Shown: positions 13,701 through 25,760 of the stretch, one piece after another
How the letters are laid out: every line of letters starts with the position of its first letter
Position numbering within the stretch: position 1 is the first letter of the stretch
Assembly: GCA_025201345.1 (NCBI GenBank)
Contig: JAIXMG010000006.1
Location: forward strand, 930,001-994,000
Origin: Thamnidium elegans
Lineage: Eukaryota > Mucoromycota > Mucoromycetes > Mucorales > Mucoraceae
Direction of reading: 5' to 3'
DNA: 64,000 nucleotides
Position numbers and translations under genes: made by a program
Notes under the pieces: model-generated
What the model was told of the DNA's origin: nothing
Database searches by the model: none
The model's input: only the letters and a program-made list of their open reading frames with translations

Positions 13701-14121
13701 AGATAGGATCTGACTGTAAAAAAAAGGGGGGTGTAAGTTTTATATAAGCGTGTTATATATACTTTTTTTTTTTACCGTGTAAAAATAGAGGTCAATGTTG
13801 TTACTACTTATCAACGCTAAATACTTTTTATCAGGGTCAGCCTGAACACGATATTCTTGGTTTGTGTCTAAAAACATGTCAGTGTCAATTACAGAGAAGA
13901 AAAAATCACTTACATTGAAGAGCCAAGTTTTGAAATTCAACAGGAAGTTTTAAGTGTCGAGTAACTTGATATGCGTCAGTTTTGCTTAGAATATTAGGGT
14001 CTGCCCAAGGCCAAGGATAACTAACGATCGATCCAGATGATTCAGTGTTCTGGTGGCCTAATGAATCAAGTGTTGTTGCGTCCTTGTTTGATAAATAACT
14101 ATCTAGTTTACTTTGTGTCAT
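10757..14121 (-). CDS. NUP133: Nup133-like nucleoporin (Y-complex)
   Basis: Fourteen exons on the minus strand: 14121-13914, 13867-13776, 13713-13249, 13183-13068, 13011-12613, 12554-12524, 12457-12389, 12329-12135, 12082-11997, 11941-11845, 11791-11672, 11607-11523, 11469-11292, 11237-10757; total 2622 nt, 873 aa in a single frame. The N-terminal half is beta-rich and propeller-like, with a GEVYYWKDI block and GTSSGEIYSL typical of the Nup133 N-terminal domain. The helical half starts with LEQAVFFG followed by a (N/S)PLSFPL block, a Nup133 hallmark, then alpha-helical repeats to the C-terminus. It would act as a scaffold in the outer ring of the nuclear pore. It is shorter than yeast or human Nup133 (about 1150). 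Family assignment rests on these weak motifs, so another beta-propeller/alpha-solenoid nucleoporin is possible. Confidence 0.72.
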
Positions 14122-14264
14122 TGCTTATAATAAAAGAAAAAAAAAAAAAAGAAAAAAGAAGGGGAAAAAAAAAGAAAAAAAAAGTTAAAATAATAAAAAC
14201 GGGTTTATAAATATTTCTCAAAAAAGGCAAAATCGTGTTTTTATTATTGTAAAAAAAAAAAGGT

Positions 14265-17200
14265 TTATATACTGTTTCTTCTACCTCTTTTTCCTTTTAC
14301 TTCTTTACCAGTCAACGCATAATCTTTATCAGCATCAGTCATTCTTCCCGACGCATACCCAGCCTTTCTCCACTTATTGACGACTTCACGGCCTACATCG
14401 TACCCCTTTTGAAAGATATCATTGTACTTTGAGAACTCGAGCGTGCCCCATTGTTGCACGGGCAGTTTCAAATAAAGCGTGCCGTCGGTGATTTTTGCTT
14501 CCTCCAGCGTCGCCACACTGCTCACGTACGCAAGTCGACTTTGGATGTCTGCAATACTAGGCACGTTGTACGTTCTAAAGGGATTAAAGCCATGGATCAA
14601 CGCCCACCATCCACTGATGGAGTCTCCGTAATACACCGGGCTCGTATCATCTTCCGACGCAACATCTACGGCAATAATAATGTCTGCTCCCATATTCTTG
14701 GCGACTGAAACCGGTAAGTTGTCCATGTACCCACCGTCCACCAACATGTTACCGTTATCGCAGATGGGCGGCATGTAGCCCGACAGAGACATGGACGCAC
14801 GGATATACCGCCACGCGTAACCGGTCGTATGCACCTCCATTCGAGAAAAGGTAATATTGGTCGTCACTGCAAAATAAGGAAGCCAGTAATCTTCAATCTG
14901 ACTATCGCCCAGACACTTCCACACGGCCCTGTTAAACTCGTGCCCTGTAAACCAAGCGGTAACAGGATACGTAAGGTCCATGATCTGTCGCCAGATGCTA
15001 GACACACGGCCTGCAAACATGCGACTGCGTGCAATCACTGACACCAAGTCCATGTTACGCGCGTAAAGCCCGCCTACGAAACTACCGATACTGGTGCCGC
15101 CGACAATATCAATCGGTATGCCCGCTTCTTCAATCGCTTGGATCACACCGACGTGGCCAATACCACGAGCTCCGCCGCCGCCTAAAACAAGCGCAACCGA
15201 TTTACCGCACAATCTACGTGCTAAACGAGCAAAATCGTTTCGCGATGGCGAGCTCATCGAACTCAATGAATTCACAGACGATTTCTTGACGTCTAGGAGA
15301 CGGCCAAAGTTGGGAACCGCAGAGTAATATTCTTTGAGCTGGTCTTTGACGTTGGCAAGCATGTTGATCGAGCCCGCTGTCATTTTACGGCCTTGTTCAG
15401 CTAACCAGGGAGGTCTGAACTTTTCTGTAGATAATGTAGTGTGTTGTCTCATTGGCATATAAATATGATGATGTGCTTGAATCCATAAACGACTCTAATA
15501 TATATATAAAAAAACATAAATATCTAATGCTTTTTTTTTTTTGGGTTTATTACCTTTAACCAGTTTTGAGTCGATCCAGATTCACATGACTTTTCAGCAT
15601 GCAAAAGCACCAGTTCTTTTCTAGCTGTTGTTTTCATATTGATCAAGAAACGTTCGTACTCACCAACAGACGGGTCGCCATCGCCAAGGCCCACCAGCAA
15701 GATACAATCTGCTTGTCGAATACACGTACGCGTCCACTGCGAAGTGACGCCACTATCCGCCAAATAAAGCACGATCCTGTACTTTTCTTCTTGCTCGGCA
15801 AGCCAAGACGCCATTTTCAATTTACCTAATCTGGAGAACGCATATTTACCCATGACGCTGGTGACAGTCGCGCTGTTTAATAAAGCGCAGGTAGCTCCCA
15901 CGGAATCAAGTAACTCCTGCTTCAAACTCTCGGCAAATTCAGAGACCGGGACAGAGCTGTTGACAGGAATGATGCCAATGGTCTTTAGATTGACGTTGTT
16001 GCGGCCGTAGAGTTCAGGGTATTTGTTGGACGCGCCGCTGTTGATGGAAGAAATAGCAGCAGAGGCATCGGCGTTTGAGTTCAATTGAAATACGTTGGAG
16101 TTTTGCATCTCGCTAGGTCCTTTGCGGTTCACAGCAAGTTGAAGTGAGCGGAATGCAACCATACGAGAGATTTGAAGCGTGATCTCGGGGTGACGAAGAG
16201 CCAGCGCGTTGAATAGTGTCTTTGGCATACGAGCAAGCTCTGTATCACGAATAGCATGAAGAGTAGACGAAGTAGGAACACCGGCTTAAAAAAAATTAAA
16301 TAAGTTTTTAAAGTATATAATAGAGAGGGTTTATATTGAACTTACTTAGTACTTCTAATTCTCCAACACTATCACCTTGACCAAATTCACCAAGGATTTC
16401 AATTTGGCCTTCCTTCTTTTCATGAATGGTTCTTAAACGACCGTGAAGGACCATGTAGATTGCATCACTTGGCTCGCCTTCTCTGCAAATAATTTGCCCT
16501 GCGTTTACTTGCATCCATTCCAAAGAGATATCAATATGAAGAACTAAAGCATGTGTTAGTTACCTGCCCCCCCCCCCTTTTTTTTAAAAAAAAACAAACT
16601 TACTTAGAGGACTGACATGACCAACAAGTTGATTAGCCAATTTCAACATGACTGAAGGATTCTTATCTGTAATACGATCCAACCTCTTCTTGGAAACATA
16701 CCCAACATACGTATCGGTCTTTGCCCGAATCTCAACGAAACTAGGGAACCCAGTCAGAGCGTCCAAGTAACCAGCCAGACCACCCGGCTTAATAATAAAC
16801 AATGGCTTCTTGACCTTTTCTTTATCCTCTTTGTTTTTATCCTTTTCACTTGAACGACCCGCAGGAGATTCAGATGCCACCACTTTATCCTCTTTGGCAC
16901 TCGTGCTGTTTGGAGGAGGACCCTTGGGATCAGGTAACTTGGTATCACGAGGCTGGAAATCGGTCTCAACAATACGAGACTTCTTACGGCTCAGTGAATG
17001 ACGGTTTGTCTTTCTCTTGGAGGTAGGACTCTTTCTGTGGGAGCCCAAGACATCTTCACCCACAGCAGGGGTCATAGAAGCTTGTAAGAGACCATCGATG
17101 ACAAAGAACAAACCATTGTTATGTGCACCTTCTCGTACCAGTACAGCGTCCTTGGGGAAGTACAAGATTTGGATATCATCAGCAGAAATAGGATCGGTAT

Positions 17201-19268
17201 GCTTGGATTTACTGAATATATCTGAATTGTTGCCGCCAGAGGAGGTGGATCGAATATCAGCGTCTTCATCATCGTATTCTTCCAACGTAGGCGAGTTTAA
17301 GGAATCCACACTACCGGTATGAGAAAACAAGTCCATAGGAAATTGAGACGACCGAGATCTTTCTTCGCTGGGAAACCTGCGAGGATGACGAGGAGACATA
17401 TTGAATGATAACTTGTGTGGCTGTTCATCTCCTCCAGGCACCATTAATTTAATACCTAACGCATCTGAAACACAGCGCATCACCGAGGTTCGTAAATGTT
17501 CGTCGTCTTCCATACTGTATTCACCTCTTCGATTTAACTTTTGACGTGACAAATGAGGAGACCCACCAGCAGAAGGAGAATTACCCAGGTTGTTGGACAC
17601 AGGACTGTTGATGTGCAAAGAAGGCGTACCGGGAATATCAATAATACCAATCGCTTGGATGATACCTGAACTTTCACTGCGACTAATCTCGGAGGGGCCC
17701 AAACTACCGTCATTATCCGCAGAAGATGCTTCTTCGTCATTAAACTTGCGTCTCAACCTATCCATACCACCAGGCGCAAAGAAATTAGGAGGTAGTTCAG
17801 GTAAACTAGCAGACTCGTTGACCAGTTTCTCTAAACGTAACAGCTCCTTGGTTAGTCCCAAGTACCTGTGACTCGTCATTAGCGTGACTCTTTGGAACCG
17901 AGTAACAATCACTTGCACGATATGAGCAGCTGCTTTAGGAAATTTCTGAGTTAGCTTGTGAAAGGCTTCTTCTGGAATTACAGCTAATGTGGTATCGACT
18001 GTTGCACGTGCAATAATGTTTGGATGCACTGAGCGGTAAGAACGACGTGATGAAGAGCCTGCATAAAGGCTAGGTCGCCTTTGTTGGTGCTGGCGTTGGT
18101 GTTGCTGAGAGGCAGCAGATGATGTAGAGAGTTTACGAAGCGGAATAGGCATAGCTAAACCAAACGAATCGCTGTGTAAACCAGAGTTATCATGCGTCTC
18201 TAATTCCCCGGTAAAATAAGTACCCTCTGTTTCAATTGTTGTATGTTGTGCTGTGTTGCTTCTTTTACGAAGTCCAGATGTACTTGTTTCGGAATCAGGT
18301 CTTGAAGATGTGTTGCTAGGCAACGCAGGATTGTCTTCTAAGCCAGGAAATACTTGACGCCATTCATCATGAGAGGTTTCTCTGCTCATTTCGTTAGGTG
18401 CCATACGAGAAAGATGCGATTTTGAAGTAGGCTTTTGACGACTCTTTTCTTTTGCTTCAGAACGATTGAAACTCTCTCGAAAGATAGATAAGATGGTGAA
18501 TAAACTTGATAGAGTACCACCAGCACCCACTTCATTGATCAAAGTATATTTTCTAAACTTGTCTTTCTTTCTATCATTATCTAGTAACAATTCCTCATCT
18601 TCATCTTCATCCTCTAACCATTGATTTTCACTCTCATCACTTTCAGAATCCAAATCTTCATCATCGGCGTTATCCGGCTTCACAAACATTTGCACGTGTC
18701 CATCGACGACAATATAAAATGAACGTTCTTGCTCCGGGTTTCTAAAAAGAGTATCACCGGCCAACAACTTTTTGGTCTGAAGATGTCTGGCCAATTCATG
18801 AAACACTGGCTGTTCCAAGTATCCGAAAATTTTAATTGAGGATAAAAAAGCGGATAAGAATTCGTCGGGGTAGTTTTTATAGCCTGGCTTGGAGTATTCG
18901 GCATCTTCTTCTGTATCTGGATGTAAATCAAAGGAGGAAGCTACTTTAGGCGGGTTGATGGTCTTCAAACGGGAATATTTCGTCAGGAATCGATAGCGCA
19001 CGATAAGGTAGGCAATAGTAATCATTACTGCTAAAATAACAAGCAGAGACGAAAAATTCAAGTGCAACGTAAATGACCATGTCAAAATACGGTAAAAGAA
19101 TAATGGGATCGAGATCGTTGCGAATCCAACCATCTTTAAAAGCAACATGGGAACAAACCCAATCACTTTGGCGAGCATCGATCGTTGTTGAGGTGTTGCA
19201 GTCGCCGTTTCGTATATTATATCCGTTGTTGGTCTCGTGGATAGCGAGCTTGGTATTGACGCTTCCAT
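14265..19268 (-). CDS. NTE1: Lysophospholipase NTE1 (neuropathy target esterase homologue)
   Basis: Four exons on the minus strand: 19268-16604, 16543-16346, 16284-15554, 15494-14265; 1607 aa, normal for fungal Nte1. It deacylates phosphatidylcholine/lysophosphatidylcholine at the ER. Seen: two N-terminal hydrophobic helices (residues about 30-90), cyclic-nucleotide-binding-like domains (one near residues 150-200 with a long disordered, acidic and Ser-rich insertion, another near 690-880, a third at the exon 2 region with GEPSDAIYMVLHGRLRTI), and a C-terminal patatin domain with the GGGGARG oxyanion loop (about 1303), the nucleophile elbow GTSIG (Ser about 1333) and the catalytic Asp in VDGGYMDN (about 1451). 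All catalytic residues are intact. It ends 143 bp from the start of the downstream nucleoporin gene. Confidence 0.96.
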
Positions 19269-20282
19269 ATTGTTGTCAATAAAAAATATATATACTGTTA
19301 AAAAGGGAAAAAAGGGAAAAACAAAAAAATAAGACTTGATATGGAAAAAAAAGTAGTCAACTGATACTTAAAAATGGAGTTTCAAGTTTGTGTATAGAAA
19401 TGCTGTATCATACTCGCGTCACGGGTATTTTTTTTTTTTTTTTTTTTTGCTTCTGTATAAAACCGTTACAGTTTGTTGAACTGATATATATTTGCCTCCG
19501 CAGCCTATGTTGTTACGTATAAGCTAGTCCACTATAACCGTTGTGTAACAGACGTTTCAATGGTCGTATTTTACGTCATATCTGAGCGAAAACTTTTTTT
19601 TTTAATTCGTTTGAGCTTTTGGTGTTTCTCTTATGAATATATAAAATGCATCACACTTTTTGTCTAGCTATTAAAACACAACCTTAATTCTAAGCCCCTA
19701 TTGTTTAAGATATATATTACTTTTAAGCATACTTTTTTGCAATTGTATGTTGCACAAACAACATTCATGACGCCAGCAGTTCGTACGACAAACCTAGGTA
19801 CAGGGTCCGCCAAAATAGCGGATTTTCTAAACAGGTAATTCACAAGAAGTTGCATAAGATTCTTTTAATTTTGGCGGACATATATTCTCTTTTGAACATC
19901 CAATCATAACGTAAAAATATAAAACGAAAACACAAAGTGTAATGTCCCCAAAGGATTGGTTTTTGCGGTTCAAAAGTAATATTGCAGTTTTTTTTATAGA
20001 GGAATCGTCATTTACCTCCAATTGATAGGTTTTTTTTACCAAACTAGATTAGAACGTGTTAAAAAAAATTGAAGTAGAACATTGCGAATCCTGATATAGA
20101 TGTAACTGAGAAACTGAGTTTCCACGTAAAATAAAGGGCGTTATTAGTATTGCTCAAGTTTCGTTAATATCTAGATCAAATAAAGTATAAATTAAAATGG
20201 GACTATATATCAATTCAAAAGAGCGGTAAGTACACAAATAAATAACAAGAAATAATATTTATAGACTTGTAGTTCTCCAAAA

Positions 20283-20338
<56 letters not shown>

Positions 20339-20479
20339 GGGAGTTACTTCTTTATTAGATAAAAAGAGGTGCCATTTTCAAGTTAAAAGGGTTATTATCC
20401 AGGTAACTAAAACCTGGTTTTATGACAAAATAGTATTTCAATAGAAATACAAATCTTTCTAAACGAGTTAAAGGTCTTC
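19269..20479. other. Intergenic region with long poly(T)
   Basis: About 1.2 kb upstream of NTE1. It contains a 45-base poly(T) run (20288-20332). No convincing coding sequence; short ORFs have no protein-like features. Confidence 0.55.
20288..20332 (+). repeat. 45-base poly(T) tract
   Basis: Homopolymer 148 bp downstream of the secreted gene B stop. Such runs cluster at introns and gene edges throughout the window. Confidence 0.95.
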
Positions 20480-21026
20480 CTATTCGACATACGGTTCTTT
20501 ATAATCTTGAAACGGAACCGCCATAGAAACTCCATTGGCATTAGCGCACTCAGCATAATAATTTTCTTTTGTACCGTGGATAGTAAGTCCACCACCTGTT
20601 ATACATCTTAGATACTTAAAGGAATATGTTTTGTCGATAAAGAAAAGTTCAATCTACATAAGCTATATGTTTTAGCCAAAAAAAAAAAAAAAAAAAAAAA
20701 AAAATGAAAATGAGAAATATATAGTTACGGCAAATAAAGCTACATCGTTATTTTTTAAATAAGCAGAACAATCCTTCGTAGAATAAGGACAACAGTACGT
20801 GGTATCCTTTTCCAAGTGTTTCGAAAAGTTTCTTCATATATTGTAATATTAATTTTTGAAGAACGTATAACTAAAGAAAAGATACTTACTTCCCCAAGGA
20901 AGCACCTGAATCAAGTTGAGTTGCTGTAAACGAGGAACCATCAGTAAGCTTGTTGTAGACGCAATATCCATATATTCCTTGAAATAAAAAGAAACTTGAC
21001 CACAAAAGTAACTTAATTCCAATCAT
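20480..21026 (-). CDS. Small secreted cysteine-rich protein, copy B
   Basis: Three exons on the minus strand: 21026-20890, 20831-20729, 20653-20480; 137 aa. I do not recognise the family. The N-terminus is a signal peptide (MIGIKLLLWSSFFLFQGIYG, cleavage near residue 20-21). The mature part has six cysteines at 22, 59, 60, 67, 97 and 116, with blocks YCVYNKLTDGSSF, YCCPYSTKDC and GGLTIHGT. A paralogue at 44434-44982 has the same exon lengths in exons 1 and 2, the same intron phases and all six cysteines. The reading frame, splice sites and hydrophobic leader indicate a functional secreted protein. A role as an extracellular or wall-associated protein is inference only. Confidence 0.8.
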
Positions 21027-21039
21027 TTGATTTTGTATT

Positions 21040-21300
21040 CTATTAAAAAAAAACTCACTTTATATATTATAGGTGTCCTTTGTTCGTATGTAATAGCAAC
21101 AAATAATAGTTTGAAAAGAGGACGAGAAGGAATGAGCAAATAATAAAGAGATCCATACACTCTTTATTAACTTGCCATATACTTATGAAAAAAAGAGTCG
21201 TTATCTTCTCCTTGTAAATACGTATAATCTGACACACGCATCTATTGTTGTACTATTGAGTTATAATGGGTAAATATATGAACATGAGATGTTATCACAG
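21040..21300 (-). repeat. Upstream region duplicated with secreted gene B
   Basis: The sequence upstream of copy B matches the upstream region of copy A (about 45020-45245) in order and wording. Shared stretches include AACAAATAATA, ATAATCTGACACAC and TATAATGGGTAAATAT/GTAATGGGTAAATAT. The duplication therefore took the promoter as well as the gene. Confidence 0.65.
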
Positions 21301-21965
21301 CACTTATTATAAAGTGCTTAATAAAAACATCATTATTAATTTTTGCAAATACTACTTGGAAATTTTAATATCATCAACATAATATATGTGTTTTTTGATA
21401 AAACTTATATGCTTACATCGTCATTGACTTTTAGAAAACGATACCAATACTTGGGTGTTTATTATTAGATGAACTAAGTAAAGCTTATTTTATTTTTTTA
21501 GATAGATGCACTTTTATTCATAAATTATTCGTTTAAAAGTTTCTAGAGTCATATTGTGACATTCTGAGCAACATTTACTTGTTCGGAATTCGTCAATCAA
21601 GAAAAACTGGAAGTAGTTCTTTGCCAGTAAGCTGCCTCTGTAGGCTCGTGATATGAGGTGTTTGGGGATCACGTCTGCCGCTATATAGTAAATGTTCTTC
21701 GTGGATATATCTGGTTGTTTTATGCGTTAGCCTTTGTCTTGGACTGTAGCGTCCTTGGGTAACTCGTATTTTTTAATTACATATTACAATCTTAAAGTGA
21801 ATGTTGGTCTATAGTTATAAGTAATAGTAAGTATATACAAATATAGAACGTATAGATTAAAATTTACAATAAATTAAATTGGATCGTCGTTTCTTTGTCT
21901 GCGAGAACAATTCGTGTTAGTATAGGTGTAAGATAGCCAAATACTTGTAGATCACATGAGTAAAT

Positions 21966-22070
21966 GATATTTATTTAGTTTATATGTTGTATATCCAATT
22001 TCAAACAATTTTAATCATACAAATAACTTCCGCTATAAAACATGAGCACTAAATGTTCTCTAATTTATTA
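21966..22070 (+). repeat. Left arm of a degenerate inverted repeat
   Basis: Pairs with 24122-24256 on the opposite strand. Shared blocks are TTATATGTTGTATATC, TTTCAAACA, TTAATCAT and ATAAAACATGAGCACTAA. About 2.05 kb separates the arms. A decayed foldback or TIR transposon is the likeliest origin; no transposase remnant was seen inside. Confidence 0.6.
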
Positions 22071-22690
22071 CATAAATATAAGGTTTTTAAAAAATAATAA
22101 CATCTTGATACTTTAAAAAGGACCTATTCTACGACCATATTAAGAATACATCAAAGGAATTGATATGATAAATCCATTTGCATAAATGCGCTTCGCAAAA
22201 TTTTTGTTTTCTGTATCGTAAATAACCAACTCGCCATCTATAGTACATACAGCAAGCTAAATATTTATAATTTACTGGCGTGCTTTTTTTTTTTACATAT
22301 TTTTTTAATGATTATAGTTTATTATGATTAAATAAAATAAACTATGGTTCGGTAGAAAACGACAAGTTCCAAACACATAAAAAAGCAACATCATAATCAA
22401 ATGCTAGAAAAAAAGCACCAACTGATAGCAAATACCGTAGAAAAATTCAGTTACAATAAGTCGTGTACATAAATCAGCAAGAAGTAGACAACCAGAAGAA
22501 AATAGTAATAATGGAAAAAGAGCCGGTTACGATGAATGGTTTATATCAAGCACCATAAATTAGACTACCAGAAGTAAACATCAAGTAGTCAAACACCAGG
22601 TAGTAATATACCAAGAAGTCATATAACTAGAATCGAGTAACAGAAACGACTACCAAAACCAGACACTATGTATGAAATATTAGATGCGAG

Positions 22691-22721
<31 letters not shown>

Positions 22722-24046
22722 TAACCGCAAAATCACCTAAATGAACCAGCTCCATAAAGCATAAGATCGTGACTACTCGGTATAAAGTGAAGCCCAAGCA
22801 TACATCTAGAACTTTTACGCTTGTAAACATCACCAGGAGTTCATAATAAGGAATACTTGAAGTCTCATTCACCTCGCATAACTCCTCACTTACAAATCCT
22901 CGGCATCTCCCTCATTCGGAGACAGTCACAAACGTAATTATCCGTAGAAGACGTCAGGTTTAACGATAGTAACGGGAAGCCCTTATAAGTCCTGCAGAAA
23001 CCCGGAACCAAACGCGTCCCCAGTGCTCCAAAATAAAGAATATTCCGTTTCAAGCACGTCTACGGTTCCTGCAATGAAAAGCGTAAGAGCACCCTAAAAG
23101 TCTGAAGACCCTATATCAAGTTTGTAATGATTGAAAAACGCCTACATTTGACGGTAATGAAAGTATTTGTAGTAGTGTTGTATAATTTTCTGAAGGAACC
23201 CCAGAGGTCTTTCAAGAACTGAATAATTTCATAGTGGAAAGAAAAGGGAAAGAAAGGAAAAAAGGAAATCCAGATATAAATAAACAAAAGTGAGAGAAAT
23301 TTTTTTTTTAATTAGTTAATGATTTGTTTACTTTTTCATGAGTAAAAGATATGTAAATATACTTCTATTTACTTGGTGAATCGAGTTACATGTTAATACT
23401 ATCCGTCTAAGTTTTTCTTCTTCTTGTACGTGATTATTTGAATTATTACGTTTCTTTATAAAGTAATTTTTTTTATAAAGAGAGGAAGTGGGCAACTTTT
23501 ATCTCCAAATTATATTTTATAAAAAAAAAGAAAACGTTTCATTTTAACGTTCGGATGTTACACACACAAAAGTATTCAAATCATAAGACCTTCTTCTCAT
23601 GCGGTGTTTTTTTTTATTGAACCAAAACGTCAGAAATCCAATCATTCTTAGCAATAGAGATATCCTTGATTCCACTAAATTTATAAGTTTAGGTCAAGTT
23701 ATTATGTATTAAGCGCAGCATTTAACTAGAGATGATACCATTTATTTATATGACAATAGTTAACAATATTTTTAAAACACTCGAGAGGTAATCAAGTTTA
23801 TAAATAACTTTGGAAAAAAAAGTAGTTTGTACCTACCAGGTTAGTGTTTGGTTCTTTGTTGGCTTGTAGACGTTCAACGTGTAATAAGATTATCAATACG
23901 TTCTGCTGTGTAGGCGTATCTATGAAGATTAACCTGCGGTTGTCTCTCATAGAAAACATCTAATATACTTTGTTTAATTGATCTTGGTCTTTGTTGGCTC
24001 GTGTTAGATTCTTACAAGACCATAATATTTCAACTTGGTTCGAGAA

Positions 24047-24106
24047 ATCTACCCTTAAATCGAACATATCCTTAAATCGAACACCCTTAAATAGAGCTAC
24101 TAATGT
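24047..24106 (-). repeat. Decayed end of the TA-type MITE
   Basis: On the minus strand it reads CATTAGTAGCTCTATTTAAG then GGTGTTCGATTTAAGG, closely matching the left end of the complete MITE at 54669-54840. Only one terminus is present here, so it is a truncated relict. Confidence 0.6.
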
Positions 24107-24121
24107 ATTTCTGTAAAGCTA

Positions 24122-24256
24122 TCATAATAAATTAGAAAACAGTTAGTGCTCATGTTTTATAACAAAAGTTATTCGCATAAATATGTTGTATCCTACATTC
24201 GATGATTAACACTGTTTGAAAATAGATATACAACATATAAGCTAAATAAATATTTA
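24122..24256 (-). repeat. Right arm of a degenerate inverted repeat
   Basis: Reverse complement of the 21966-22070 arm, with an extra segment of about 28 bases (containing GATACAACATATTTA) that itself resembles part of the arm. Confidence 0.6.
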
Positions 24257-25070
24257 GGCTGATAAAATGGCTGGCGATCTATTTAATCATTTTTATGTAC
24301 ACTTGTTATTCCGCCTACCTAACTTTTATTTTTTTAATATTGTTGGATGATTCAATCCTCTTTAAACTAGGTATTTTTTATTAAGAATATCATTAAGCTA
24401 TTAATGGTTATATTTTAAAGTATTTAACAAAAAAAAAAGGGGGTATGAAAAATGAATAAAAATCTCCCCGCTTAAGAATAGAAATGGCTCGTTTTTCGTT
24501 GAAAGAGCTTCCGAGGTTCATGAAGACGATCCGGAATAGGTCTTACAAAGAAAAAAACCTGACAGCTTCGATTAAGAAAAAAGGAATAAGAGACTGAAGA
24601 AGATGATTTAATCTCGTAGTTAAATGATTTTTTTAATGGCAAATAAACTTCACAATTTCAACTGTAGTATGCATCCTTATAAGTACTTCGTTTTGTATGT
24701 AGGACATCTGTTTTTATATCTTGCGATAGCTTTAACAAGTTGCTATGCATCCTAGCTATGTCAGGAGTAAACAGTAAAGTTAATATTGCAATTGTTAGGG
24801 GGCGGTAAAAGAAAAAAACGACAGCGGTCTCATTTCTGTCAAAAAAAAAAAAAAAAAAAAAGACACACAAAAAAAAAAGTTGTTATTTTTTTAACGACGT
24901 ATTTAGAATACGGTTACAATACCTGAATATATATTCTAATACAAGTCGTACTATATGTTTTCGTATAGGTTAAAGTATTAATGTTGTTTATTATGCCAAA
25001 TCAGGAAAAATTAAGAGAAGTATGGGAGAATATATCATGACACGCACGAAGAAAAAAAAAAGGGGTCCTC

Positions 25071-25760
25071 TTACTCTTCTTCAATCGTTTCATTAGACCC
25101 ATCCTCGGAGCCTTTTTGAAGGGCTTTCATTACATTATTAATATGATAGCTGTAGCTAAAGAATGATTCAAACACATGTTTTACTTCACCATCTTTACCA
25201 ATAACATAAGTTGTACGTCTAGAATAACTAGTTAATTTTCATATCAACCAAATATGTATATATAAACTTACTGAGGGAAACCAAACAATAATTTAGGTAC
25301 TTGGTAAGCACTACGGAGTTGTCCCTCGGTATCAGCTAATAAGGTGTAAGATAATTTTTGTTTATTGGCGAATTGTTCATGAGATTTGACGTTATCAGCA
25401 CTAACACCAACGACTTCAGCACCCAACTTTTGAATTTCCTAAAAGATTAAAAAAGTTTTTAAGGTTTATATATCTTCGGGTAACTTTAAAAAAAAATTCT
25501 GATTGTTCTGTTACCTCTAAATTATCACGAAATGCACAAGCCTAATTTAATTTTAAAAGTATTAAAAAAATCCGTTGTAGGTCATACAAGCACAATTTTT
25601 TTACCTCTTTACTGCAGACATATGTACTATCCTTTGGATAAAAAAATAATACTACGGTAGACTTACCGATAAAATCTGAAGTACTAATTTCTTGATCATG
25701 TTGATTCTTTAAAGTAATACCAGAAGGAGCCTGTTTATTAAGTAAAGCGTGAGGAGCCAT
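25071..25760 (-). CDS. Peroxiredoxin, PrxQ/BCP type (Dot5-like)
   Basis: Four exons on the minus strand: 25760-25605, 25541-25515 (27-nt microexon), 25438-25272, 25218-25071; 165 aa. It reduces hydroperoxides with thioredoxin as donor. Seen: thioredoxin-fold core VVLFFYPKDSTYVCSKEACA, with peroxidatic Cys49 and resolving Cys54 five residues later (the PrxQ CxxxxC spacing), then LGAEVVGVSADNVKSHEQFA and the TYVIGKDGEV block. The usual Thr-Pro-Gly before the peroxidatic Cys is replaced by Ser-Thr-Tyr-Val, which is unusual. An acidic tail (EDGSNETIEEE) closes the protein. It is divergent from cystathionine gamma-lyase across 1.3 kb. Confidence 0.9.

Larger units (their letters stand above)
21301..25070. 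other. Gene-poor 3.8-kb region with degenerate inverted repeat
   Basis: No convincing gene. It holds a pair of inverted repeat arms (21966-22070 and 24122-24256) and a decayed MITE end (24047-24106), both listed separately, plus poly(T) tracts. The part between 22.8 and 23.2 kb is less AT-rich than its surroundings but carries no long ORF on either strand. Confidence 0.55.
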
